This document shows, piece by piece, positions 45,461 to 55,379 of a stretch of 64,000 nucleotides of DNA (positions are counted from its first letter, which is position 1; each line of letters opens with the position of its first letter). Origin of the DNA: Thermus parvatiensis (GTDB taxonomy: Bacteria > Deinococcota > Deinococci > Deinococcales > Thermaceae). The DNA is taken from the NCBI RefSeq assembly GCF_001535545.1, contig NZ_CP014141.1:1302001-1366000 (forward strand), in the 5' to 3' direction. The notes beneath the pieces are model-generated. The model worked only from the letters and a program-made list of their open reading frames with translations. It had not been told where the DNA came from and ran no database searches. Both the position numbers and the translations under genes were made by a program.

Positions 45461-45942
45461 GGCCTCCAGCCGGAAGGCGCCGCCCGGTAAGGGGGCGAGG
45501 CGCCCCGGGCCACCTCCACCCGGAAGAGGCGGCTTAGGGTGAGGCTTCCCCCCGTGGCCCGGACCCGCCCAAGGCCCTCCTCGAGGAGGGCCCCGAGCTC
45601 CAGGAGGAAGCGGTCCTGCCGCGCCTTCTCCACGGGGAGGGCCCCGAAGGTGAAGCAGGCGGGGTTGTCCGCCTTGGGGCAGTGGGGCGCAAGCCAGAGC
45701 ACCCCGCCCCGGAAGTACACCCGCCACCCCCCGAGGTCCACCCGGTACCCCGCCCGCAGGTGGTCCCGGTACTGCTCGGAGAGCCTGCGCCAAAGCTCCT
45801 GGGCCTCCTTTGTCTTGGGGCTTAGGGTGTAGCGCCAGGGGCCAGGCCCCGCCTCGGTGTGGCTCCGGCTCTCGTAGAGGCGCCAGTCCTGGGCCAGGGC
45901 CAGGCCCAAAAGGGACAGGGCGAGAACCAACCAACGGGTCAT
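45457..45942 (-). CDS. Secreted protein with a cysteine pair, unknown
   Basis: 161 residues from ATG 45942 (three codons inside a longer frame). A signal peptide (TRWLVLALSLLGLALAQ) precedes a mature domain with WRVYFRGGVLWLAPHCPKAD and ACFTFGALPVEKARQDRFLL. The two cysteines, nine residues apart, could form a disulfide. No family is recognised. The last residues, rich in Pro and Arg, run to the convergent neighbour's stop. Confidence 0.6.
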   Translation of the reverse strand: MTRWLVLALSLLGLALAQDWRLYESRSHTEAGPGPWRYTLSPKTKEAQELWRRLSEQYRDHLRAGYRVDLGGWRVYFRGGVLWLAPHCPKADNPACFTFGALPVEKARQDRFLLELGALLEEGLGRVRATGGSLTLSRLFRVEVARGASPPYRAAPSGWRP

Positions 45943-45965
45943 CGGACCCATTTTACCTAACCTGC

Positions 45966-46420
45966 TTAGCGCAGCAGGGAAAAGAGGGCCAGGGCCACCC
46001 CGATGAGGGTGAAGAGGAGCATGGTCTTGTTGAAAGCGGTGTTGATCTCGGCCTTCACCTCCTGGCGTAGGCTCTCCAAGCGGTTTTTCACCTCCTGGAT
46101 CTGCCCTTCCAGCTTGGCCTCCACCTGCTGAATCCGGCCTTCCAGCTTGGTTTCCACCTGCTGGATTTGCCCTTGCAGCTTGGCCTCTACCTGCTGGATC
46201 CGCTCTTCCAGCTTGGCCTCTACCTGTTGGATTTGCCCTTGTAGCTTAGCCTCTGCCTGCTGGATCCGCCCCTCCAGCTTGGCTTCCATCCCCTGCATCT
46301 CCCCCTGAGCCCATCAATGCGCCGGGAAAGATCCTGGATCAGGGGGGGAAGCATCTGGACCGTGGCCTCCACGATCCCTTCCAGCTTCTCTAGCCGCTCT
46401 AAAAGCCGGTCTTCCGGCAT
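45966..46420 (-). CDS. Membrane-anchored coiled-coil protein with 11-residue repeats (frame broken by one missing base)
   Basis: Restored length is 151 residues from ATG 46420. The N-terminus (PEDRLLERLEKLEGIVEATV) is helical. The frame is lost at a run of five C on the plus strand (46301-46305). One more base joins IDGLRGEMQGMEAKLEGRIQ to six 11-residue repeats of the type VEAKLQGQIQQ, followed by a C-terminal transmembrane helix, MLLFTLIGVALALFSLLR. Hendecad repeats form nearly straight or right-handed coiled coils. The protein is probably tail-anchored with the coil in the cytoplasm. Function unknown. Confidence 0.75.
46092..46289 (-). repeat. Six 33-bp tandem repeats encoding hendecads
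   Basis: Six consecutive 33-bp units encode MEAKLEGRIQQ, AEAKLQGQIQQ, VEAKLEERIQQ, VEAKLQGQIQQ, VETKLEGRIQQ and VEAKLEGQIQE. Two more degenerate units follow. The near-identical DNA suggests recent expansion, and copy number may vary between strains. Confidence 0.88.
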
Positions 46421-46459
46421 ATCTCCATGCTACTCCATCCCCCTTTAGGGGGCTCGTGG

Positions 46460-46465
46460 TATACT
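46460..46465 (+). promoter_or_regulatory. -10 box of the surface-polysaccharide operon
   Basis: TATACT lies 9 bases before ATG 46475, so the leader is absent or only a few bases. A CCCCCTTTAGGGGG palindrome (46439-46452) sits where the -35 would be, and may be an operator. Confidence 0.55.
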
Positions 46466-46474
46466 CACCGTCCG

Positions 46475-47847
46475 ATGAGCGCGCCCATCCGCTTCGGCAC
46501 CGAAGGCTTCCGCGGGGTCATCGCCCGGGAGTTCACCTTCGCCACCCTCCACCGCCTGGCCGAGGCCTACGGCCGCCACCTCCTGGAGCGGGGCGGCGGG
46601 CTCGTGGTGGTGGGGCACGACACCCGCTTCCTTGCGGACGCCTTCGCCCGGGCCCTTTCGGGCCACCTCGCGGGGATGGGCCTAAAGGTGGTCCTCCTAA
46701 AGGGGCCCGTCCCCACCCCCCTCCTCTCCTTCGCCGTGCGCCACCTCAAGGCGGCGGGCGGGGCCATGCTCACCGCGAGCCACAACCCGCCCCAGTACCT
46801 CGGGGTGAAGTTCAAGGACGCCACCGGGGGGCCCATCGCCCAGGAGGAGGCCAAGGCCATCGAGGCCCTGGTCCCCGAGGAGGCCCGGGCCCTGGAGGGG
46901 GCCTACGAGACCCTGGACCTGCGGGAGGCCTACTTTGAGGCCCTAAAGGCCCACCTGGACCTGAAGGCCCTCTCCGGCTTTTCCGGCGTCCTCTACCACG
47001 ACAGCATGGGCGGGGCGGGGGCAGGCTTCCTCAAGGGCTTCCTCCGCCACGCGGGCCTGGAGATCCCCGTAAGGCCCATCCGGGAGGAGCCCCACCCCCT
47101 CTTCCACGGGGTGAACCCCGAGCCCATCCCCAAGAACCTGGGGGTGACCCTGGCGGTGCTGGGCCCCGAGACCCCCCGAGCTTCGCCGTGGCCACGGACG
47201 GGGACGCGGACCGGGTGGGGGTGGTCCTCCCCGGTGGGGTCTTTTTCAACCCCCACCAGGTCCTCACCACCCTGGCCCTCTACCGCTTCCGCAAGGGCCA
47301 TAGGGGCCGGGCGGTGAAGAACTTCGCCGTGAGCTGGCTTCTGGACCGGCTGGGGGAGAGGCTTGGCTTTGGGGTCACCACCACCCCGGTGGGCTTCAAG
47401 TGGATCAAGGAGGAGTTTCTTAAAGGAGATTGTTTCATCGGCGGCGAGGAGTCCGGGGGCGTGGGGTACCCCGAGCACCTGCCCGAGCGGGACGGGATCC
47501 TCACAAGCCTCCTTCTCCTGGAGAGCGTGGCCGCCACGGGGAAGGACCTGGCCGCGCAGTTCAAGGAGGTGGAGGCCCTCGCGGGCCTCACCCACGCCTA
47601 CGACCGCCTGGACCTCCCCTTAAAGGCCCCCCTGGACCTCACCCCCTTCCGCGAACCCCGCCCCCTGGCCGGCCTCACCCCCAAGGGGGTGGACACCCTG
47701 GACGGGGTGAAGTGGCTTTACGAGGAGGCCTGGGTCCTCTTCCGGGCCTCGGGCACGGAGCCCGTGGTGCGGATCTACGTGGAGGCCCAAAGCCCCGAGC
47801 TCGTCCGGGCGCTTCTGGAGGAGGCGCGGAAGCTCGTGGAGGGCTAG
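46475..47847 (+). CDS. Phosphohexomutase (phosphoglucomutase/phosphomannomutase family; frame broken by one missing base)
   Basis: Restored length is 457 residues. The four family loops are present: phosphoserine TASHNP near residue 105, metal-binding DGDADR, sugar-binding GEESGG, and phosphate-binding RASGTEP near the C-terminus. The frame is lost at a run of six C (47172-47177). One more C joins LGPETPPSFAVATDGDADRV. It interconverts hexose 1- and 6-phosphates to supply nucleotide sugars, here heading a polysaccharide operon. Glucose, mannose and glucosamine specificity cannot be told apart by eye. Confidence 0.93.
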
Positions 47848-47852
47848 CGTCC

Positions 47853-49142
47853 GTGGGCCTCACCCCTCGCCTCTGGGCCAAGGTGGGAAGGGCGTGGCAA
47901 AGCCCCACCCTGCGCAACCTCTTCTACCTCTACGCCGTCCAGGCGGCCAACTACCTTTTCCCTCTCGTCACGTTGCCCTACTTGGCCCGCGTCCTGGGAC
48001 CCGAGGGGTTCGGCAAGCTCGCCCTGGCCCAGGCCCTCTCCCAGTACCTCTACATCGTCCTGGAGTATGGCTTCTCCCTCTCCGCTACCCGGGAGGTGGC
48101 CAGGTGGCGGGACCGGCCGGAAGCCCTCCAAAGCATCCTGGGCGGGGTCTTGGGAGCCCGCGCACTCCTTTCCTTGCCGGCGGCAGGAATTGCCCTGCTC
48201 GCCCTTTACCTTTTCCCCCCCCTGCAGGGCGAGTCCGGCCTGATTTGGGGAGGCTTTCTTCTCGCCTTGGGAATAAGCTTGAGCCCGGTATGGTTCTTTC
48301 AAGGCATGGAACGCATGGGGGCGGTGGCCCTCATGGAGTTTTTCGTCCGCCTTCTGGCCACGCTCGGTGTCTTCTTCCTCGTGCGCTCCCCGGCGCAGGT
48401 GGCCTGGCCCCTCTACCTCCAAGCCCTCGCGTCCTTGGCGGTAGGTTTCGTGGGCCTCGCGTGGGCGGCGTCTTGGGTGGGGTTGCGCTGGCCCCGGTTC
48501 GGAGAGGCCTGGACCTGGCTCAAACGGGGCTTTGGCCTTTTTTTCTTTCGTGCGGTGGTGAGCCTGTACACCACGGCCAACGTGCTCTTGGTGGGGCTTT
48601 TCCTTCCCCCCGCCCAGGTAGCCCTTTATGCGGGGGCGGAAAAGCTCACCAAGGCCTTGATCCCCATGTGGGAACCCTTCAATCGGCTCTTTCTTCCCCG
48701 CTTCTCCCACCTTCTGGAGAAGAGCCCGAGAGAAGCCACCTGGCTCGCTCAACGGGTGGGCGGCATGATGCTCCTGCTGGGCCTTGCCGCGGCAGGAGTT
48801 CTGACTTACGCTTCCCCCCTCTTGGTACGACTGCTCTTGGGACCCGGATATGAAGGGGCAGTACCCTTGATGCGGATCCTGGCCTGGCTGCTTCCCTTGG
48901 TTGCCCTCTCCAACTTCCTTGGCATCCAATGGATGCTGGCCCAGAAGATGGACCGCCCTTTCAACGCCATCATCTTTGCCGCTGGGCTTTTGAACGTCGC
49001 TCTAGCCCTCCTCGTGGTGCCCCGCTATGGTGCCCTGGGAATGGCCTGGGTAGTGGTCCTATCCGAAGCCTGGGTGACCGGGGCCGTGTTAGCCTATCTG
49101 TGGTGGAGAGGCCGGCTGCCCTGGAGGCCATATGAGGGTTGA
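47853..49142 (+). CDS. Polysaccharide flippase (Wzx/RfbX-like, MOP superfamily)
   Basis: 429 residues from GTG 47853, five bases after the mutase stop. About 12 hydrophobic helices. Wzx-type signs are LRNLFYLYAVQAANYLFPLV, YLARVLGPEGFGKLALAQAL, LSPVWFFQGMERMGAVALME and VVSLYTTANVLLVGLFL. It should flip lipid-linked oligosaccharide to the outer leaflet for the Wzy polymerase. Its end overlaps glf by 11 bases. Confidence 0.88.
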   Translation: MGLTPRLWAKVGRAWQSPTLRNLFYLYAVQAANYLFPLVTLPYLARVLGPEGFGKLALAQALSQYLYIVLEYGFSLSATREVARWRDRPEALQSILGGVLGARALLSLPAAGIALLALYLFPPLQGESGLIWGGFLLALGISLSPVWFFQGMERMGAVALMEFFVRLLATLGVFFLVRSPAQVAWPLYLQALASLAVGFVGLAWAASWVGLRWPRFGEAWTWLKRGFGLFFFRAVVSLYTTANVLLVGLFLPPAQVALYAGAEKLTKALIPMWEPFNRLFLPRFSHLLEKSPREATWLAQRVGGMMLLLGLAAAGVLTYASPLLVRLLLGPGYEGAVPLMRILAWLLPLVALSNFLGIQWMLAQKMDRPFNAIIFAAGLLNVALALLVVPRYGALGMAWVVVLSEAWVTGAVLAYLWWRGRLPWRPYEG

Positions 49143-50250
49143 CTACCTGATCGTGGGCGCGGGCTTCACCGGGGCCACCTTGGCGGAAAGGCTCGCCGCC
49201 GCAGGCAAACGGGTTCTGGTGGTGGACAGGAGGGACCACATCGGGGGCAACGCCTACGACGAAACGGACCCCCACGGGGTCCTCGTCCACCGCTACGGAC
49301 CCCACATCTTCCACACCAACAGCAAAAAGGTCTTTGACTACCTCTCCCGCTTCACCGAGTGGCGGCCCTATTACCACCGCGTCCGCGCCGTGGTGGAGGG
49401 CAAGAAGGTCCCCCTCCCCTTCAGCCTCGCCACCCTCCGCGCCCTCTTCTCCCCAAGGCTCGCCGACCGCCTGGAAGAAAAGCTCATCGCCCGCTTCGGC
49501 TACGGCGCCCGCGTCCCCATCCTCCGCCTCCGGGAAGAAGAGGACCCCGACCTCCGCTTCCTCGCCGACTATGTCTACAAAAACGTCTTTGAAGGCTACA
49601 CCCTCAAGCAGTGGGGCCTGCGCCCCGAGGAACTCTCCCCTTCCGTGACCGCTCGGGTCCCCGTCCTGGTGAGCCACGACACCCGCTACTTCCAGGACGC
49701 CTACCAGGCCATGCCCAAGGAGGGCTACACCGCCCTCTTCCGCAGGATGCTCGCCCACCCCAACATCAAGCTCCTCCTCCAAACCGACTGGAAGGAGGTG
49801 GAAGGGGAGGTCAAGTTTGCGCACCTCATCTTCACCGGGCCCCTGGACGAGTTCTTCGGCTACCTCCACGGGCCCCTCCCCTACCGCTCCCTCCGCTTCC
49901 GGATGGAACTCCACCCCGGTCCCTGGGCCCAGGAGGTGGGTACGGTGAACTACCCCAACGAGCACCCCTACACCCGGGTCACGGAGTTCAAGCACCTCAC
50001 GGGGCAGGACTACCTCCCCCACTCCACCCTCTGCTACGAGTACCCCGAGGCCTACACCCCGGGCAAAAACGAGCCCTACTACCCCGTCCCCAGGGAGGAG
50101 AACGAGGAACGCTACCGGCTCTACCTGGAGGAGGCCAAGAAGCTTAAGGGCGTCTACTTCGCAGGAAGGCTCGGCGACTACCGCTACTACAACATGGACC
50201 AGGCGGTGGCCAGGGCTTTGAAGCTCTTTGAGGAGATCGCCCATGGGTGA
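49132..50250 (+). CDS. glf: UDP-galactopyranose mutase
   Basis: 372 residues. It converts UDP-galactopyranose to UDP-galactofuranose. The FAD-binding N-terminus is DYLIVGAGFTGATLAERLA, then HIGGNAYDE, RYGPHIFHTN and NVFEGYTLKQWGLRPEELSP. The C-terminal part has FAGRLGDYRYYNMDQAVA, with the FAD loop and substrate residues. The gene predicts that galactofuranose is a constituent of the surface glycan. It overlaps the following glycosyltransferase gene by 8 bases. Confidence 0.96.
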   Translation: MRVDYLIVGAGFTGATLAERLAAAGKRVLVVDRRDHIGGNAYDETDPHGVLVHRYGPHIFHTNSKKVFDYLSRFTEWRPYYHRVRAVVEGKKVPLPFSLATLRALFSPRLADRLEEKLIARFGYGARVPILRLREEEDPDLRFLADYVYKNVFEGYTLKQWGLRPEELSPSVTARVPVLVSHDTRYFQDAYQAMPKEGYTALFRRMLAHPNIKLLLQTDWKEVEGEVKFAHLIFTGPLDEFFGYLHGPLPYRSLRFRMELHPGPWAQEVGTVNYPNEHPYTRVTEFKHLTGQDYLPHSTLCYEYPEAYTPGKNEPYYPVPREENEERYRLYLEEAKKLKGVYFAGRLGDYRYYNMDQAVARALKLFEEIAHG

Positions 50251-51127
50251 GCGGGTTTGCGCGGTGATCGTGACCTATAACCGGAAGGCTCTCCTCAAGG
50301 AATGCCTGGAGGCGGTGCTTGCCCAGACCCGCCCCCCGGACCACGTCCTGGTGGTGGACAACGCCTCCACCGACGGCACCCCAGAGATGCTCCAGGAAGA
50401 GTTTCCCCAGGTGGAGGTCCTCCGCCTCCCCGAAAACCAGGGCGGGGCCGGGGGGTTCCACGAGGGGATGAAGCGGGCCTACGAGCAGGGCTTTGACTGG
50501 CTGTGGCTCATGGACGACGACACCATCCCCAGGGCTAAGGCCCTCGAGGCCCTGCTGGAAGCTGCGCGGGTTTTTGAGAAGCGCCTAGGCCGGACGGCTC
50601 TCCTGGCCAGCCTAGTGCGATGGACAGACGGATCCCTTCACCCTATGAACACCCCTACACCGCACGTGTCGGACGGGGAGTTGCTTGTTGAAGCCCTAGA
50701 GATGAGGGCTCTCCCTATCCGTTCCGCTTCTTTTGTTTCATTACTCGTTGCCCGATGGGTAGTAGAAGCCTATGGCTTCCCCATAAAAGATTACTTCATC
50801 TGGAACGATGACGTAGAATATACTGCTCGCATCCTTAGACGAGAAAAAGGTTTTTGGGTACCTCAGAGTGAGGTGGCTCATCACACAAAGAAAAAATACA
50901 CCCCGTTGCACACCAGCTCCCCTGACCGTTTTTATTACGAGGTAAGGAACAAGATTTGGATGCTGACAAAGAGCCAGGCTTGGTCTCCCAAAGAAAAGGC
51001 TAAACTAGGGCTTCGCTTGCTTATCGACATAAGGCAGTTCCTCAAGGTTAACAGCTTTTCTCCAAACGCTTGGAAAGTGGTTTTGCTCGGAGCAAAAGAC
51101 GGATTATGGAAAGCGCCCAGAAATTAA
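50243..51127 (+). CDS. Family 2 glycosyltransferase, probable galactofuranosyl- or rhamnosyltransferase
   Basis: 294 residues from ATG 50243. GT-A fold: CAVIVTYNRKALLKECLEAV, LVVDNASTDGTPEML, LPENQGGAGGFHEGMKRAYE and the metal-binding WLWLMDDDT. FIWNDDVEYTARILR further on resembles the acceptor-side motif of GlfT1 and rhamnosyltransferases. Adjacency to glf favours UDP-Galf as donor. GC content drops clearly from about codon 150 (near 50690) to the end, so the gene looks mosaic. Confidence 0.85.
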   Translation: MGERVCAVIVTYNRKALLKECLEAVLAQTRPPDHVLVVDNASTDGTPEMLQEEFPQVEVLRLPENQGGAGGFHEGMKRAYEQGFDWLWLMDDDTIPRAKALEALLEAARVFEKRLGRTALLASLVRWTDGSLHPMNTPTPHVSDGELLVEALEMRALPIRSASFVSLLVARWVVEAYGFPIKDYFIWNDDVEYTARILRREKGFWVPQSEVAHHTKKKYTPLHTSSPDRFYYEVRNKIWMLTKSQAWSPKEKAKLGLRLLIDIRQFLKVNSFSPNAWKVVLLGAKDGLWKAPRN

Positions 51128-51933
51128 AAAAGATCTCCTTGATCTTGTGTACCATAGAGCGTACAACGGAGCTAGAGCGCTTCCTTCAGTCTTTGGTCAG
51201 GCAAAGTTATCCAAATTTTGAACTAATCATTGTGGATCAAAACAAGGACGAACGCCTTGTGCCTCTCACACGGAGATTCCAAAAGCATTTCCCCATTCTT
51301 CATCTACGTTCCGACAAAGGCCTTTCGCGGGCGCGCAACGTGGGGCTCAAACACGCCAGCGGCGACATTATCGCCTTCCCCGACGACGACTGCCTCTATC
51401 CACCGAACCTTCTAGAGAGAGTGGCTCGCTGGTTCAACGAACATCCCGAATGGCACGGCTTAACAGGACGCTTGGTGGACGCCAACGGCCTTCCAAGCAG
51501 CGGGAGATGGGATAACAAGGAAGGCGCGGTGAACCGCTACAATGTTTGGCGCAGAGGCATATCCTGTACCATGTTCCTCCGGAGGGAGGTGGTGACCGCG
51601 GTGGGCCCCTTCGACGAAGACCTGGGGGTTGGTGCGGGCACCCCCTGGGGTTCCGGAGAAGAAACGGACTACCTGATTCGGGCTTTAGAAGCCGGCTTTC
51701 GCATTTTCTATGACCCCAACCTTTGGGTGGTCCACCCGAACAAAGAACCCACACCTACAACCGCTTATCGCTATGCTTTGGGTCTGGGGAGGGTTTTGCG
51801 CAAGCATGGTTACCCTTTTTGGTTTGTGGCCTACTATTGGCTTCGTCCGTTGGGGGGCGTCTTGCTGTCTCTCTCAATGGGGAAGGTGGACAAAGCCCGG
51901 TACTACTGGGCGGTATTGGGGGGAGGCTCCTAG
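51106..51933 (+). CDS. Family 2 glycosyltransferase
   Basis: 275 residues from ATG 51106, overlapping the previous gene by 22 bases. GT-A elements are ISLILCTIERTTELERFLQS, FELIIVDQNKDERLVPLT, KGLSRARNVGLKHASGDIIA and FPDDDCLYPP (DxD). EETDYLIRALEAGFRIFYDP is the usual C-terminal catalytic region. The 5' part is AT-rich compared with the host, suggesting transfer. The donor sugar is unknown. Confidence 0.85.
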   Translation: MESAQKLKKISLILCTIERTTELERFLQSLVRQSYPNFELIIVDQNKDERLVPLTRRFQKHFPILHLRSDKGLSRARNVGLKHASGDIIAFPDDDCLYPPNLLERVARWFNEHPEWHGLTGRLVDANGLPSSGRWDNKEGAVNRYNVWRRGISCTMFLRREVVTAVGPFDEDLGVGAGTPWGSGEETDYLIRALEAGFRIFYDPNLWVVHPNKEPTPTTAYRYALGLGRVLRKHGYPFWFVAYYWLRPLGGVLLSLSMGKVDKARYYWAVLGGGS

Positions 51934-51934
51934 G

Positions 51935-53241
51935 GTGGTTATCAAAAGAGTAAAGACGGGCTCTGCCACGAAGTTGGCCGATTTAGGGATCTGGATCGCA
52001 ATTGTCGTGTTTGTTGTCGCTCAATTTGTTGAGGTTTCGCTGTTCTCAATTGGCAATATTCCGATTACTTTGCAAAAGGCTTTAGCTGCTGTTCTTTATC
52101 CATTCTCTGCAATCCTAATGGGGCGCATACGTGTGAGCAGGTATATGGTCTTGTTCGCACTTGCTCTCCTGGTTTCCTATACCATAGCTTTTTTGGCAAA
52201 CGCATATTTGCCGCCTGAGGCTGGATCTGCATTCATTGTTATACTGATAGGTTTTGCAGGTGCAACAGTGTTGTACACGGCATTGACCTTGAACGGCGAG
52301 AAGGGTTTTCGCAGGCTGGCGTATACGTGGCTTACCTTTTCTGTAATCACCGCGCTAATCACTGTGTTGCAGGCGGTAGGTGTTTTCCCCTTTCTTACCG
52401 TTCCAGAAGAGCACCTCCAATTCAGAGAGGCTGGTGTTGGGTTATATCGTGGTGTTGGGTTAAAATTTGATCCTAATTTTCAGGCATTGATGTTGGTTAT
52501 TGGGCTTGCATTTGCTCTGTCTTATGTTTCAACAGCGTGGCGTCGATTTGTCGTGGTTAGCGTGATTCTCCTTGGAATTATCGGAACTTTCTCTCGCATG
52601 GGCTTAATTTTAGCAGTGCTGCTGATAATCGCCAATCCAGTTGTTCGGGCATTAAATGGAAGAAGAGGTTTTGCTAGAGCCCTTGTGAACGTGGCGGTTC
52701 TTATTCTTGTTGTCTCAGTTATGGGTTTTGTTCTGCATGTTTGGGCTCCCCGAGCGTCAGTGAATACTTAGGTCGGCGGTTTGCTGAAGTCTGGGATGGT
52801 TTGATTATCCTTGTTTCAGGGAACAGTGCAAGCTCCGCTGAACACTTGTCCTCAGCAGAAACGCGCGCCCTTTTGGCAAAAGCAGCGCTAACGCTTGCTC
52901 TTCAGAACTGGACTGTAGGAGTTGGAGCCTACCAGACAGATCGTGTGATTTTTGAGTATGTTGGAATAGACAACGTGGCTCACAACACATATTTAGAACT
53001 TTTCCTAATAGGCGGCATTTGGGGAATACTAAGCGTTTTATGTTATGTGGTTATTGTGCTGCGTGGCCTCTGGGGTGGAGGTAACTGCCAGTTTGTTGCG
53101 GTGCAGAGAAACACCCTTCTTACCCTCACCCTAGCATTTGCTTTTGCTGGGATGTTCCTCAGTTTAACTTACAACTCAATTATCTGGTTACCCATAGCTA
53201 TCGCTCTCGCAACGCGAGAGTGGGTGAGAGGACGCAGATGA
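51935..53241 (+). CDS. O-antigen ligase/polymerase-like membrane protein (frame broken by one missing base)
   Basis: Restored length is 435 residues from GTG 51935. Ten or more hydrophobic helices, with a large extracytoplasmic loop after the break. GLKFDPNFQALMLVIGLAFA and GIIGTFSRMGLILAVLLI are typical of the Wzy/WaaL family (G-x-F-x-x-P-N and the TxSR-like motif). DNVAHNTYLELFLIGGIWGI carries the conserved His. The frame is lost at a run of four C (52748-52751). One more C gives WAPPSVSEYLGRRF. It should polymerise or ligate the repeat units. Low GC. Confidence 0.83.
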
Positions 53242-54230
53242 TTCTGGCTGACACACGTTGGATTGGTTTGCACGGTATCGGTCGCTTTGCTCGCGAGGTT
53301 ATAGCCCGTCTTTCTCACGTTAGTCCGCTCCCAGGTAGCTTATCGCTCCTGCATCCCTTCGAGGCGATCTGGCTAAGCACGTTGTTGCTACGCGTGCGCC
53401 CTCGCGTATACTTTAGCCCTGGGTTCAACCCCCCTCTTTGGAGTCCGGTTCCCCTCGTTTTCACGATCCACGACTTGATTCACGTGCGCTTCCCGGAGGA
53501 AACGAACCCGCGTAAGCGCGCTTATTATCACTTTGTAGTGCGGCCAGCCACTGCTAGGGCTTACCGAGTGCTGACCGTTTCAGAGTTCTCCAAGCAGGAG
53601 ATTTTGGAGTGGGCTGGATTGCCTGAGGAAAAGGTGGTGGTGGTTGGCAACGGCGTGGGGCCGGAGTTTTCTCCTCAGGGAAAACGATATGAACCCGGGT
53701 ATCCCTATGTGTTTTACGTAGGGAACACGAAGCCGCACAAGAACTTCAACCGCCTCCTGGAGGCCTTTGCTCGCTCGGGGCTTCTAGGGGAGGTGCGGTT
53801 GGTTTGTACGGGAACCCCGAGTGCGCGGGTGCGGGGCCTTATTCAAGAGCTTGGTCTTGAGAAACATGTCGTTTTTGCGGGGACTATTCCCGATGAATTA
53901 CTCCCCGCTTATTATCGGGGGGCTTTAGCGTTGATTCTCCCGTCCCTGTATGAAGGGTTTGGTCTGCCCGCTCTAGAAGCCATGGCCTGCGGTACTCCTG
54001 TGGTCACCTCGAGCGTCACTTCGCTGCCGGAGGTGGTGGGGGATGCGGCGGTGCTGGTAGACCCTTACGACGTTGAATCGATTGCCTGGGGTGTTCGGCG
54101 AGTGGTTGAAGATAGTTCCTTGCGAAAAGAGCTTCGGCGCAAGGGGCTTAAGCGCGCCAAGCAGTTCTCCTGGGATAAGACCGCCGAGCTCACGTGGAAA
54201 GTTCTACAAGAAGCAGCTCAGGAAGGGTAG
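53238..54230 (+). CDS. Family 4 glycosyltransferase (mannosyltransferase-like)
   Basis: 330 residues from ATG 53238 (ATGA overlap with the polymerase stop). GT-B fold: [20 protein letters not shown] at the acceptor side, [11 protein letters not shown], then the donor side with [20 protein letters not shown], and the E-x7-E region [40 protein letters not shown] completes the GT4 C-terminal pattern. It probably uses a GDP- or UDP-sugar. Lower GC than the flanks. Confidence 0.88.
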   Translation: MILADTRWIGLHGIGRFAREVIARLSHVSPLPGSLSLLHPFEAIWLSTLLLRVRPRVYFSPGFNPPLWSPVPLVFTIHDLIHVRFPEETNPRKRAYYHFVVRPATARAYRVLTVSEFSKQEILEWAGLPEEKVVVVGNGVGPEFSPQGKRYEPGYPYVFYVGNTKPHKNFNRLLEAFARSGLLGEVRLVCTGTPSARVRGLIQELGLEKHVVFAGTIPDELLPAYYRGALALILPSLYEGFGLPALEAMACGTPVVTSSVTSLPEVVGDAAVLVDPYDVESIAWGVRRVVEDSSLRKELRRKGLKRAKQFSWDKTAELTWKVLQEAAQEG

Positions 54231-54239
54231 TTTTGGGTT

Positions 54240-55364
54240 ATGCTTGTCGCTTTCGTTCACGACTGGCTTACTGCATACGCTGGTGCAGAAAAGGTCCTGG
54301 AGGCGGCGCTAGAGCTCTATCCTACTGCGCCCATTTACACGCTGGTCTACCAGCAAGAAAGCTTTAAGGGCTCGCGGATTGCGGAGCACCCTGTGCATAC
54401 CTCGTTTATCGAGCGCTTGCCTAAGGGGCGGGAAAAGTACAGGGCGTACCTTCCTCTAATGCCCCTTGCGATTGAGCAGTTCGATTTGAGCGGTTACGAT
54501 GTGGTGATCTCAAGTTCCCATGCGGTAGCCAAGGGTGTGCTCACCCGTGCGGATCAGCTTCACATCAGCTACGTTCACACGCCCATCCGCTACGCTTGGG
54601 ACCTGCAGTTTCAATATCTCAAAGAGGCGGGCATAGAGCGCGGTTTAAAAAGTACCATCGCTCGGGCAATCCTACACTACATTCGGCTTTGGGATGTGGC
54701 AAGTTCAAACCGAGTGGACGTGTTCGTGGCCAACTCCCACTATGTAGCTCAACGTATTTGGAAGATGTACCGACGTGAAGCACAAGTGATCTACCCACCT
54801 GTGGACGTGGATCGCTTCACGCCGAAGGGCCAAAGAGAGGACTTCTACCTCACGGTGTCACGCTTTGTGCCTTACAAAAAAATAGATCTAATCGTAGAAG
54901 CCTTCACCCGATTGGGGCTTCCGCTAGTGGTGATCGGTGACGGACCGGACTTTAACAAGGTGAAGCGTATCGCTGGTCCTAACGTTCAACTGCTCGGCTA
55001 CCAGCCCGACACCGTAGTCAAGGACTATATGGAGCGCTGCAAGGCTTTTGTCTTCGCAGCGGACGAAGATTTCGGCATCACGCCGGTGGAGGCCCAAGCC
55101 GCGGGAGCTCCAGTCATCGCCTACGGCAGGGGCGGCGTGACCGAAACAGTACTCCACGGGGAAACGGGACTCTTTTTCCAAGAGCAAACCGTGGAGAGCC
55201 TGCTTGCAACCGTACGCGCGTTTGAATCGGGGGAATACCAGTTTGACCCTGAACGCCTCCGCCAAAACGCCGAACGTTTTTCAAAAAAACGCTTTCAACA
55301 CGAATTCGCGGAACTGGTAGAACGCGAATGGGCAAAATTCACAAGGGTTCGTGGGGTCCGGTAG
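54240..55364 (+). CDS. Family 4 glycosyltransferase (WbaZ-like)
   Basis: 374 residues. [20 protein letters not shown] at the N-terminus, [20 protein letters not shown] and [12 protein letters not shown] are the acceptor-side blocks seen in WbaZ/mannosyltransferase-like enzymes. The donor side has [37 protein letters not shown] and [20 protein letters not shown]. The start follows the previous stop by 9 bases. GC is intermediate. Confidence 0.88.
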   Translation: MLVAFVHDWLTAYAGAEKVLEAALELYPTAPIYTLVYQQESFKGSRIAEHPVHTSFIERLPKGREKYRAYLPLMPLAIEQFDLSGYDVVISSSHAVAKGVLTRADQLHISYVHTPIRYAWDLQFQYLKEAGIERGLKSTIARAILHYIRLWDVASSNRVDVFVANSHYVAQRIWKMYRREAQVIYPPVDVDRFTPKGQREDFYLTVSRFVPYKKIDLIVEAFTRLGLPLVVIGDGPDFNKVKRIAGPNVQLLGYQPDTVVKDYMERCKAFVFAADEDFGITPVEAQAAGAPVIAYGRGGVTETVLHGETGLFFQEQTVESLLATVRAFESGEYQFDPERLRQNAERFSKKRFQHEFAELVEREWAKFTRVRGVR

Positions 55365-55379
55365 TAGCATAACACCAGT

